Source: a virus. Taken from it: a DNA stretch of 64,000 nt. This document shows, in pieces, positions 45,939 through 54,344 of the stretch. A program made the translations under genes and the position numbers. The notes beneath the pieces are model-generated. The model was given only the letters and a program-made list of their open reading frames with translations, made no database searches and had not been told where the DNA came from. Every line of letters starts with the position of its first letter. Positions within the stretch are counted from its first letter, which is position 1. The stretch lies in the IMG/VR virus record IMGVR_UViG_3300025085_000013, positions 1 through 64,000 of that record; one strand, written 5' to 3'.

Positions 45939-46831
45939 AATGATTTAACCTGTTTCTTACTTAATTCATTAGGAGTCATCGGTTTTGTAGGTGGGCTAGT
46001 TGGTGCGCCTAGATTACCAACATGGGTATGTGTGTTAAATAAGGTAGTCATTAAATTACCTAGTACTAATGGCTCACTCGCGCCTTCCCCTAGTTCAATT
46101 GATGATGCATGATTAACAACCATATTTTTACAATTAATTAATGCGTCCTCGCAATTGATCTCAGTATTAGCTCCACTATTAATCGTAAATTGGGCGGAGT
46201 GTGTAAATGTTATATTTCCATCATTTAACATTACAATAGAATCACCGTTTGCATTTATTATTTCAACTGAGTTATCAGGTTTTATATTTATTGTAGTTGG
46301 ACCTTCAGTTGTTGTATAATCCATCATTAAACCTTTTTCTTCCGTAAAGAAAACTTTAATATGTTCGCCTTCTCTTTCATTAGTAACATCAGGGCTACCA
46401 GATTCTAACTCACCAGTTAAACCAAATGCAGTGTCATATATTAATACGTGTGAATTAGGATAAGCTGCCTCTATCTCCGCCTTAGTCTCATCAGAAGGGT
46501 ATAGCGACTCATGGTATACTGGTGCATAATAATTACCATTATCAAAACTTACTCTTAAAATCGTTCCTAGTTTAGGTACTGAAAATGTACCACTACCAGT
46601 GTTACTTCCACCTGAAGATGCTACAGATGGCCTAGCCCAAGGCAAAGAAGCAGTTGGCATAACAAATGCACTTGCTGGATCTTCTGGGTCTTGTCTTTGA
46701 TCCATTTTACCAAAGACTCTAATTCTACATCGCCCTTCAAATATATCATCATTAATATCTTCAACAATACCGATCCATTGTGTACCCTTAAGATTATCGT
46801 CTCTTAAATCCTTTGTTGTTAATTTCCCCAT
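45935..46831 (-). CDS. Baseplate hub spike protein, gp5/gpV-like, without lysozyme domain
   Basis: 298 residues. The N-terminal OB domain shows WIGIVEDINDDIFEGRCRIR, VFGKMD and SLPWARP, as in gp5/gpV. The rest is a repetitive beta-helix (GPTTINIKPDNSVEIINANG, NSGANTEINCEDALINCKNM) ending with FNTHTHVGNLGAPTSPPTKP, the usual gpV-type tip. T4 gp5 (575 aa) has a lysozyme domain between these parts; it is absent here, so cell-wall cutting must come from elsewhere. Confidence 0.85.
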   Translation of the reverse strand: MGKLTTKDLRDDNLKGTQWIGIVEDINDDIFEGRCRIRVFGKMDQRQDPEDPASAFVMPTASLPWARPSVASSGGSNTGSGTFSVPKLGTILRVSFDNGNYYAPVYHESLYPSDETKAEIEAAYPNSHVLIYDTAFGLTGELESGSPDVTNEREGEHIKVFFTEEKGLMMDYTTTEGPTTINIKPDNSVEIINANGDSIVMLNDGNITFTHSAQFTINSGANTEINCEDALINCKNMVVNHASSIELGEGASEPLVLGNLMTTLFNTHTHVGNLGAPTSPPTKPMTPNELSKKQVKSL

Positions 46832-46834
46832 AAA

Positions 46835-48178
46835 TTATTCAAATATGTTAGTTGAGTTAAGAGGTGGCCCAGAAGGCTGTGGTGAAAATAGTGTACCACC
46901 ATTAAAGGGTGTTTGCTCTGGGCTATCACCAAAATTATTACTAGTCTCAAGTGTTTGGCCAGAACCACCTACTGTACTTGCATCATCTCCAAATATATTA
47001 TCTGATATATTAGAGTCAAACCCTGGTGTAGTTTCTTCTTGTACTAATGCACCCTGTAAAGAACTAACTAGTCCTTGTGGATTTTGTATTGTATTTATTA
47101 TGTCATTTCTTAAACCAAACGCATTACCAAACTTAAGATTTTGTAATGCCCCAAATACCTTTCTCTGTACTAAATTTTCAACACCAACCATTTGTTTATC
47201 TAAAAACTTTTTACCCATACCTTTAGCAAGGTCACCTAGTGTCTTTGTTTCTGCTGTGTCTTTAAGAGATGAGTCATATCCTGAAAATTGAGATAATACT
47301 TCTACTTTAGCATAAGACCATTTCATTGCAGCCGTCGCCATTGAATTACTACCATCATTAGAAACATTAGCAAATGTAGTACCACTTACAGTAGGATCCC
47401 ATAAACAGTCAGTAAATCTTAAAGTTATCATTGATGCATTTTCATTAACAAACTTATCCATTTCATTATTAGGTGAGTTTGGGTTTAATGAACTAATCCA
47501 ATTTCTTACTCTTTTAAATTTTCTAATTTCTACTATTTGTATATCAACATTAAAATACATTAAGTTAACAGGAATACGATTTCTTCTGTATTTATTATCA
47601 TAACAAGCTAACTTATATAAATTAAACAAAGCAGACATTTTTAAATCTATAGCCTCTAACATACCTATTTGTATACCTTCACCTTCTGCACTTCCACCAT
47701 ACGGTGTCATATTAACTGTTTTATTCCATGCTTCCTGTAAACCTTCTATCGTTTGAAAATAATAAGGTCTTTTAGATTCAATTTCCTTTAGCCCTTGGCA
47801 AAACGCCTTCAGATAAGTTGCTAAGGTAGTTTCACCTTGTCTATTTAAATAACCTACAGCAGATCCGTTATATTCAGTTAGCATTGAATTTGAATCACCA
47901 CCGCTAAAATCATTAGGATCCTGTGGCGCTGGTATAGAAGGGCTACCTACCAATGCTCCGTTAAATAAAGCCGATGATCTATCAAACAAAAGGTTAAACC
48001 CTAAATAAGTAGGATCATCTAAACTCGTTACACCATTACCACCACCTGCAACCGAAGATGGTGTCTGCACAAAAGTTTTAGCAAAATCATAACTGTTAGG
48101 GAATGACTTCTGAAAATTTGCAGCCAAATTAGTAACGTCTTCTGGTATTTCTTGATTCCAAATGCCTGGATCTGCCAT
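46835..48178 (-). CDS. Baseplate/tail-tube-associated protein, 447 aa
   Basis: The middle has TIEGLQEAWNKTVNMTPYGG, ILKMSAL-type helix (LEAIDLKMSALFNLYKLACY) and RRNRIPVNLMYFNVDIQIVE, a block that recurs in tube-cap/baseplate proteins of large phages. N- and C-termini are Asn/Ser/Gly-rich and probably flexible. It lies between hub (gp27-like) and spike (gp5-like), consistent with a gp48/gp54-like tube junction role. The call is by context and style. Confidence 0.55.
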   Translation of the reverse strand: MADPGIWNQEIPEDVTNLAANFQKSFPNSYDFAKTFVQTPSSVAGGGNGVTSLDDPTYLGFNLLFDRSSALFNGALVGSPSIPAPQDPNDFSGGDSNSMLTEYNGSAVGYLNRQGETTLATYLKAFCQGLKEIESKRPYYFQTIEGLQEAWNKTVNMTPYGGSAEGEGIQIGMLEAIDLKMSALFNLYKLACYDNKYRRNRIPVNLMYFNVDIQIVEIRKFKRVRNWISSLNPNSPNNEMDKFVNENASMITLRFTDCLWDPTVSGTTFANVSNDGSNSMATAAMKWSYAKVEVLSQFSGYDSSLKDTAETKTLGDLAKGMGKKFLDKQMVGVENLVQRKVFGALQNLKFGNAFGLRNDIINTIQNPQGLVSSLQGALVQEETTPGFDSNISDNIFGDDASTVGGSGQTLETSNNFGDSPEQTPFNGGTLFSPQPSGPPLNSTNIFE

Positions 48179-48190
48179 TTATAATTTTGT

Positions 48191-48204
48191 TTTTTTATTT
48201 ATTC
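48191..48204 (-). promoter_or_regulatory. Putative late-promoter box
   Basis: Minus strand GAATAAATAAAAAA immediately after the hub gene's stop and 12 nt before the next start. Confidence 0.4.
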
Positions 48205-48205
48205 A

Positions 48206-49693
48206 TTATGTAGATGGTGTTACCTCTCGTCTACGTAAATGTATTCTTTGTTTTAATACTGAACCACCGGTTGGAGAATTTTTAATTAAAAAATACTCTA
48301 AACCAGTAATAACGTAAAACCCACTAAGATATTCATTAATAATACCATTTTGGCTTTTCTTGTCATCACCGTCAATATCAGACCTACGGACAGAATCATT
48401 TGGTGCATCTTCATTATTACTAGGTGCAGTTAATACACTTTTTACATTTTGCCCGTATTCATATATTAGACAATACATTCTACTATATCTTAAAATAGCA
48501 GGATTAACCGTATCTAATTCTATGGTCATTCCTAGCTTATTAATCTCTGCAAGATTTTGAAAATTTTGTATAGATGCATAATAATAATTATCATGAACAT
48601 TATCACCTTGTGTACCTAAGAATTTAAATTTAACCTGCTCATTCCTTGGGCCTTCTACTTCACCATTAATTGTTCTACCCTTAGTTACAGGTATCATACC
48701 TGGTGTATCATTTGTTATAGGATCTACAAATTCACTTATAAATTCTTTTGCATTTAAATCCCAATATTGTGTATATCTTTTATATCCGTTATTTTTGCTA
48801 ATTTTACCACTTTTGTTAACTTGTTGATAATTTGCAATGTATCTTGCACTACCTTGTGTTTGTAAATTATTTGTTAACATATTAGGAAATGTCATATCAC
48901 TTTCATTTTCATCACCACTTCCTATTGTGTCTATTGCATTTTGTTGAAATTGCTGAGATGTTTCTATATCATCTTCTTGTCCAAAAAACTTATTAGCATC
49001 AACAAAAGTTAAATAGTAGTAAGGATCTATATAAGAAGTAAAAAAAGATTCATCATTCAAATAAGCATTTGAAGTTATGTCTTGTATAAACCTTTGTGAA
49101 GTATCATATGGATTTGTCCAAATCTGTTGATCTGCTGTTTCTTCTACGTTAGATGCATACCCTAGTTTTAATTCCTCTGCAATAGACAGTAAAGAATTCC
49201 AACTATTATTATCTTGAAATTGTACTTTTTCTGTAAATAGGTTAGGAACATGCATTCTTCCTTCAACTAAAAGTTCGGGTGGTTTGTTTGTAACGCCACC
49301 ACCACCAAGAGGTCTTATATCCTCAACGGTAAAATCAATTCTTATAGGTTTAAATGTATCTTCATTACCTTGTGATCTTATATACACTTGAATGATATCA
49401 CCATCTTTAGGAAAAAATCTAGCGGTAAATAAACCATCTCTATCAGTAAATGTAAATCTACAAGTAGGATAAAAACCAACTGACCTCAATTCAAAAGTAT
49501 TTAAACGATCACCTTGTACAGTATAACTATTAATTACAATCGTTGGTACAATAGATGAAAATTTAGAAGGTTTTTCTTTCATCGTTTGCCCTTCCGAGTT
49601 TTCAGATCCGCTCTCAAGATCAACTATTTCTAACTCGTCAAGTTCTATCGTCGGCTCTATTACAGTTAATATGTTTCTTTCTACAGTTGACAT
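48206..49693 (-). CDS. Baseplate central hub protein, gp27/gpD-like
   Basis: 495 residues. Early beta section with GFYPTCRFTFTDRDGLF and PKDGDIIQVYIRSQG, then NNSWNSLLSIAEELKLGYAS, ESFFTSYIDPYYYLTFVDAN, features shared by gp27/late-control-D hub proteins, which open a trimer around the spike. The C-terminus (YVITGLEYFLIKNSP ... LKQRIHLRRRE) gives the final hub strand. Located next to gp53 and upstream of gp5-like spike. Confidence 0.65.
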   Translation of the reverse strand: MSTVERNILTVIEPTIELDELEIVDLESGSENSEGQTMKEKPSKFSSIVPTIVINSYTVQGDRLNTFELRSVGFYPTCRFTFTDRDGLFTARFFPKDGDIIQVYIRSQGNEDTFKPIRIDFTVEDIRPLGGGGVTNKPPELLVEGRMHVPNLFTEKVQFQDNNSWNSLLSIAEELKLGYASNVEETADQQIWTNPYDTSQRFIQDITSNAYLNDESFFTSYIDPYYYLTFVDANKFFGQEDDIETSQQFQQNAIDTIGSGDENESDMTFPNMLTNNLQTQGSARYIANYQQVNKSGKISKNNGYKRYTQYWDLNAKEFISEFVDPITNDTPGMIPVTKGRTINGEVEGPRNEQVKFKFLGTQGDNVHDNYYYASIQNFQNLAEINKLGMTIELDTVNPAILRYSRMYCLIYEYGQNVKSVLTAPSNNEDAPNDSVRRSDIDGDDKKSQNGIINEYLSGFYVITGLEYFLIKNSPTGGSVLKQRIHLRRREVTPST

Positions 49694-49695
49694 AA

Positions 49696-50238
49696 TTAAT
49701 TAGACTGAGTAGTTTTCTTAGATGGTAAATTCGTACCTAATTGTATTGAACCACCTTCGTATGTTTTTGATTCCTGGCCAGGCTGTAGCATATTAGGCGG
49801 CATTGGTTGTGATACGCCAGCAGGACTCTGTTTAGCTTTTTCAATTAATCTTTGAATTCTTGATTGATCTTTTTCACTCTGTCTTCCTGTATCTACATAT
49901 GCTTCTTGTACTTCATTAGGTCTACTTGCAGGATTAGGTCTTTTATAAACTAAGTTAGGATCTCTTAAATTTGGAATCCATAATATATCACCTTCGTTAA
50001 CACTAAACGGATTAAAGATATTGTTAACAATACATAATGCATCAACGAATTCCCCACTGCCATAATAAATTTCAGATATTTTGTCAATGCGACCTATCTG
50101 ATCTGGTAACACATAATGCAAAGCCTTTACACCTAATTCATAATCATAAATAAATGATGGTGCAGTAAGGTCCCAATATCCTTCACCAGTTTCATCTATT
50201 ATTAATCTATTTTTTAATGCTAATGATTTTATATCCAT
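49696..50238 (-). CDS. Baseplate wedge protein gp53-like with LysM domain
   Basis: 180 residues. Residues ~45-95 have a LysM-like pattern (RIDKISEIYYGSGEFVDAL, NNIFNPFSVNEGDILWIPN), as in gp53-family baseplate proteins. The tail from 95 is Pro/Gln/Ser-rich and flexible. It closes the baseplate by bridging wedges in T4. The gene abuts the hub gene. Confidence 0.75.
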   Translation of the reverse strand: MDIKSLALKNRLIIDETGEGYWDLTAPSFIYDYELGVKALHYVLPDQIGRIDKISEIYYGSGEFVDALCIVNNIFNPFSVNEGDILWIPNLRDPNLVYKRPNPASRPNEVQEAYVDTGRQSEKDQSRIQRLIEKAKQSPAGVSQPMPPNMLQPGQESKTYEGGSIQLGTNLPSKKTTQSN

Positions 50239-50250
50239 GTGATTAGTTTT

Positions 50251-52104
50251 TTATGAATCTATAGTCATACTGACCACACTAGAAATATAATCAGCAGTTA
50301 CACTACGATCTACTTTCTGTGGGCTATTTTTAATATTGCTTATTTGGCTATTCTTTGCGTCGCCAGGTGCAGCGGATCCAGTAAAACGTGAACTTTGATT
50401 ATCTTGGAGGTTAGCACCTTTAGGTTTAACTGAGCCATAAGTAGCTTTATCTATACCGGCTAAATTAAGTACATCTTCTTCGCTTGCAGCCGATGCATAA
50501 ATTCTACCACGACCTGCATTAAACATATTTTCTATATCTCCTTTATCTCTAGGCTTACCATGTTTAAGATCTATTTCAAATTTTACCTCCATTGGAAAAT
50601 CATCATAACCTAACCCTTGGCCTAATGTCATAACTGAATTATCGCAATACATATTCCCCATCATTACAATTGGATTTAACGGATTACCTACAGTAACATG
50701 CCAATCACCTGTAGGCTCTGCACTAATTAATGCTTTAGTTGCCTGTGTTCCACCAACTGAACCAACATTAGAACTTAAAAATCCACCTAATACATTCCCT
50801 AGTAACGTTTTACCAACCTTTTTAAATCCTTCTATTGAATTAGGTAAATTAAATTCACCAGTACCTCCACCAAAAACATTACTAAAACCTTTTTCTACAT
50901 CAGTAACAACACTGCCTATATAACCACTAAAGTCACCTTGTTTTAATTTATTTATGTCACCAAATTGACTAGATACATATCCACCACTACCATAATATCT
51001 TTGACCTCCTCCGAAGAATTGACCATTATTATAAGTCATAGTTAACATATTACTCATTATATCAATCATTGCAATTTTAGGATTAACATAATTAAGAGAT
51101 TTTAATTGATACTCAAAATTAAGTTTCATATCTTGTTGAAAATTTAAACCGGTATCTCTAATCATTGTTTTATTAACAACATTAACTGGTCCTATTACAA
51201 AGTTGGCATATGTAGTACCTAGCTTATCAGATGTACCGTTTAATGACTTTGAAAATTTTTGCCTAGAGCTAACACCTTTAAGAGAATCAGCTAAAGCCTG
51301 ACCACCCTTTCCCATTTTAGTATAAATTGGTTGCTGTGTATATCCACCATCACCACTACTTATACTTTCCATTTCAGATTTAACTTCTTTATAACTAAGA
51401 CCATAAGAAAAAGTTAACATATCTTCTAGCTTATTACCACTCTTCTCTCCTAAGTAAGTAACAGCAGTAACTCCAGCAACTTGAGTAGCATCAACAGCTT
51501 CATCAGTCTTAACCGTTTTACCATCTTTACTACCTGGTGTTTTTGCTAAGTCAAATATATTGTCTTCTACTGGTGTTGGGAATCTTCTTAATGTAACAAG
51601 ATGATTAACAGGTATTTTTTTATAGTATTTACAATATAGAAAATCAGAAGCACTATAACCTATTTTAGGATAATTAGTATTAAAGTATTCAATTAACTTT
51701 GCTATAGATACTCTTTTAGAAGCATCACCACCCATAGCAGGATTTGCCGTTGCTGTTATTTCACTAGACTTCCCATCTTGGCTTGTACCTATTGTCGGGC
51801 CATCAAAGTAACCATTAAATACTTCACCACCAGTAAGACCACCATACATTCCTCTAAAATTAAATAAAGCAAACTTATTAAAAATAGATCTAGGAATTTC
51901 CGCCTTCATACCAGATGGTACTGCTATTGAATCGGCTTCTGCTTTATTTTGATAAAATGATTTATATACACCTTCTGTAATATCTTTAGCTAAACCAGCA
52001 GATTCACCACCAAATGCACCTAATTTTAAGCTAGTGCTTTTATTAGGGTTTGTTGGAAACATCGCATCATTTATACTACCTACTGCATCACTAAAACCTC
52101 CCAT
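50251..52104 (-). CDS. Baseplate/tail-tube junction protein, 617 aa (putative)
   Basis: Gly/Ser-rich with a C-terminal block TGDWHVTVGNPLNPIVMMGN, then DDFPMEVKFEIDLKHGKPRD and IENMFNAGRGRIYA, a conserved-looking arrangement found in tube-adaptor proteins of large T4-like phages. The middle holds YANFVIGPVNVVNKTMIRD and a QFFGGGQRYYGSGG stretch. The position at the head of the baseplate operon fits gp48/gp54-like function. Family name uncertain. Confidence 0.55.
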   Translation of the reverse strand: MGGFSDAVGSINDAMFPTNPNKSTSLKLGAFGGESAGLAKDITEGVYKSFYQNKAEADSIAVPSGMKAEIPRSIFNKFALFNFRGMYGGLTGGEVFNGYFDGPTIGTSQDGKSSEITATANPAMGGDASKRVSIAKLIEYFNTNYPKIGYSASDFLYCKYYKKIPVNHLVTLRRFPTPVEDNIFDLAKTPGSKDGKTVKTDEAVDATQVAGVTAVTYLGEKSGNKLEDMLTFSYGLSYKEVKSEMESISSGDGGYTQQPIYTKMGKGGQALADSLKGVSSRQKFSKSLNGTSDKLGTTYANFVIGPVNVVNKTMIRDTGLNFQQDMKLNFEYQLKSLNYVNPKIAMIDIMSNMLTMTYNNGQFFGGGQRYYGSGGYVSSQFGDINKLKQGDFSGYIGSVVTDVEKGFSNVFGGGTGEFNLPNSIEGFKKVGKTLLGNVLGGFLSSNVGSVGGTQATKALISAEPTGDWHVTVGNPLNPIVMMGNMYCDNSVMTLGQGLGYDDFPMEVKFEIDLKHGKPRDKGDIENMFNAGRGRIYASAASEEDVLNLAGIDKATYGSVKPKGANLQDNQSSRFTGSAAPGDAKNSQISNIKNSPQKVDRSVTADYISSVVSMTIDS

Positions 52105-52124
52105 AAGTTAAACTCTTATTTTTT

Positions 52125-52134
52125 GTATATATTC
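52125..52134 (-). promoter_or_regulatory. Putative late-promoter box
   Basis: Minus strand GAATATATAC, 20 nt before the start of the 617-aa baseplate gene. Confidence 0.35.
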
Positions 52135-52696
52135 AGCTTAAGCTGTTGAGATACTTATCTATGTCAATATCACCTCTTTGGAATTTATCTAACCAACCTT
52201 TTTTAAATCTAGCATTAAACTCCTGTGAGCTATCAGTTGAAAGAGAACCTTTAAAAAATGGCCTTGATGATATATCTCTTATTTCTTTTAGGTTTTTTGA
52301 TATTATATAAAACTGAACTTTTTCAAATAAACCTTGTAAATCATTTTTAGTTTTTTTACACATAACAGATTCTACTATTACATAAAACCGTTCCCTATCA
52401 TTTTCATTAAACCTATCTTCTAATGATTTTACATTTTTGAAGTCTTCTTTTTTAAGTGGCATTTTTCTGGCTCTATTATCAAACTCATATTTAAAATTCA
52501 TATCAAAAAAATTGGATTTTAAATATTTCATATTATCATACATTTTAATAATGCGAATTTGATACTGTGGATTAATAGGATCCCACTGCGTATCCATGAT
52601 AAGACCTTTTATAGGTAATAAAACATTAGGCCTACTAAAAGAAGATAATAGACAATAAACAGTTTGGCCTTTTGTAAATATTCTATGGGCTTTCAT
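52133..52696 (-). CDS. Hypothetical late protein, 187 aa
   Basis: Mixed alpha/beta with an N-terminal beta part (GQTVYCLLSSFSRPNVLLPI, KGLIMDTQWDP) and a charged C-terminal half (RFNENDRERFYVIVESVMCK). Its start overlaps the stop of the upstream gene by 4 nt. It may be a baseplate assembly factor given the neighbours, but nothing is recognised. Confidence 0.6.
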   Translation of the reverse strand: MKAHRIFTKGQTVYCLLSSFSRPNVLLPIKGLIMDTQWDPINPQYQIRIIKMYDNMKYLKSNFFDMNFKYEFDNRARKMPLKKEDFKNVKSLEDRFNENDRERFYVIVESVMCKKTKNDLQGLFEKVQFYIISKNLKEIRDISSRPFFKGSLSTDSSQEFNARFKKGWLDKFQRGDIDIDKYLNSLS

Positions 52697-53082
52697 TCAA
52701 ATTCTATAATGTTCTCAAATAGATCTGCGCTACCGTTTACATTAATTTCTGGTGAATGATATATGTTGTATTTTAATTCTCTATCGGTTAAAGATTCTAC
52801 ATATGTCTTTATACCTGTTACTGTAGATTCATTAAGATTACCAAGTACATAAAAAATTGAAGAAGTAGTATTTCTATCCAATACAGTTTGCAACTGCTTC
52901 ATAAGATAAGACGATACAACAGCGTCAGACGGTTCAAATTGATAAAAATCATTCTTGGTTAGTTTGTTAAAAATATCCATGTAATTAATACATTCAATAT
53001 TTCTAGGAACTGCACCTAAAAAGGTTTTTACTCTTACCGCATCCTTTGAGTATATAAAATTAAATTCTATGTTTGTTTCCAT
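52693..53082 (-). CDS. Hypothetical late protein, 129 aa
   Basis: Contains SSYLMKQLQTVLDRNTTSSI and SIFYVLGNLNESTVTGIK, which looks like a small alpha/beta fold. It overlaps the 109-aa gene by 16 nt and the next gene by 4 nt, so the three are translated together. Function unknown. Confidence 0.6.
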   Translation of the reverse strand: METNIEFNFIYSKDAVRVKTFLGAVPRNIECINYMDIFNKLTKNDFYQFEPSDAVVSSYLMKQLQTVLDRNTTSSIFYVLGNLNESTVTGIKTYVESLTDRELKYNIYHSPEINVNGSADLFENIIEFE

Positions 53083-53396
53083 TCAGTTAGTAAATCGATC
53101 TCTGCTTGGAGCTCTCTTATTTTACTTTCTAGTTCTTTTTTATTAGGCTCATAATGAGTACCCCATTCCGTCTTTAACCTGAGTACTTCTTTTTCAAATT
53201 TATTACCGCCTTCTAAACCTAGATCCTCGCATAGCTCCCAAAAGAACTTCATAATATATTCGTACTTATTACGGCTTTCATCATTAGATTCATATACATC
53301 TGTTGAAGTCCACTGTTCTTTACCGCCGCCATGATTATCATCGATCACTCTCTTAATAACCCCATTCCTTGCAGGTTCTAAAACGATTTTAATCAT
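53067..53396 (-). CDS. Hypothetical late protein, 109 aa
   Basis: Beta strand at the start (MIKIVLEPARNGVIKRVIDD), a helix YEYIMKFFWELCEDLGL and a C-terminal coiled coil ELESKIRELQAEIDLLTEW. Function unknown; it overlaps the upstream 124-aa gene by 8 nt and the downstream 129-aa gene by 16 nt. Confidence 0.6.
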   Translation of the reverse strand: MIKIVLEPARNGVIKRVIDDNHGGGKEQWTSTDVYESNDESRNKYEYIMKFFWELCEDLGLEGGNKFEKEVLRLKTEWGTHYEPNKKELESKIRELQAEIDLLTEWKQT

Positions 53397-53763
53397 TAAG
53401 TCTATTATTTAAAGATTCTCTTGCTTCTTTCATTAGCTTTCTTGCTACCTTTTTATCGGTATGCCATGATTCTTTATCTTTAACAGTTAAAATAGCATCA
53501 GCTTCTCTTAACATTTCAATTTCTTTATCATTATAGCCAACTTCTTTCCATGCTATAATTTTACTTTCTTCCATGCTCTCAAGCTGTTCTGTAATTTTCT
53601 TCTCTACTGCATCAGTGTTAGCTTTATGTAATTCTATACCTTTATCAATAGATGCCTTTGTGAGTTTCATCCATTCATTAAAAGGTAAGTTTCTTTTCGC
53701 CTTTAGTATACCTTGATACTTCATCGCTAATCTTCTCTGTCTTCTATTCGGTGCTTGTGTCAT
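53389..53763 (-). CDS. Hypothetical basic late protein, 124 aa
   Basis: Starts MTQAPNRRQRRLAMKYQGIL, a strongly basic opening, followed by helices rich in Lys and Glu. Overlaps the next gene by 8 nt. An AT box (TATAATATATAATAAA on the minus strand) lies ahead of it. Possibly a chaperone or assembly protein; no family assigned. Confidence 0.6.
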   Translation of the reverse strand: MTQAPNRRQRRLAMKYQGILKAKRNLPFNEWMKLTKASIDKGIELHKANTDAVEKKITEQLESMEESKIIAWKEVGYNDKEIEMLREADAILTVKDKESWHTDKKVARKLMKEARESLNNRLND

Positions 53764-53799
53764 GTGATTGATTTTATTATATATTATACCTTAAATTGC

Positions 53800-54285
53800 T
53801 TAGTCAATTTTATATCTAGTTTTAATTAATTCTTTAATACTATCAAAAAGACTATCCAAAATTAAATCTTCTGATATTTGATTTTTAATAAATGATTCTA
53901 GTTCCTCGTTTACTTCTTCACTATCAAATGATGAACTAATAATTTCATAAATAGCCTTTTTAGGGACACTTATTGGAAAGGTAAGATTCAGTTTTACTTT
54001 ATCATTCTTTTTCTGCTTATCAAAAAGAGTTCTTATTGGAGATGAGGTTTCTTTTTGTGGTGGCAATTTTTCTTTATAGACCTCTGCTTTTATTGATGCT
54101 GGTGTAGGTGAATTAAAATCTAAAGGATCTCCATCCAAAGGTTCTAAAAATTCAGATATTAGATTAGTTGATATTCTTCCACCACTCTCAAATATAGTCC
54201 ACCCATCCTCGGTAGTTTTAATAACTTCTACCGACCCTATCTTATCACCTTTAATCCACTGTAGTTTTTCTTCTATACTTTCCAT
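53800..54285 (-). CDS. Hypothetical late protein, 161 aa
   Basis: First 55 residues look like a small beta domain (GDKIGSVEVIKTTEDGWTIF); then a Pro-rich linker, and a helical C-terminal domain (KLNLTFPISVPKKAIYEIIS, EELESFIKNQISEDLILDSL). Function unknown; located between the giant fibre and the baseplate genes. Confidence 0.6.
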   Translation of the reverse strand: MESIEEKLQWIKGDKIGSVEVIKTTEDGWTIFESGGRISTNLISEFLEPLDGDPLDFNSPTPASIKAEVYKEKLPPQKETSSPIRTLFDKQKKNDKVKLNLTFPISVPKKAIYEIISSSFDSEEVNEELESFIKNQISEDLILDSLFDSIKELIKTRYKID

Positions 54286-54344
54286 ACTATTATCCCTTTA
54301 TAGTTATTATACATAAAAAAATAAAATTGTTTTAAATTTAAATA

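Noticed and set aside
46845-47291. 148-codon plus-strand open frame
   Set aside because: Antisense to the baseplate protein gene; no ribosome site and shadow composition.
54286-54344. A-run with AT-rich inverted sequence after the 161-aa gene
   Set aside because: No stable stem can be drawn; it is generic AT-rich spacer.
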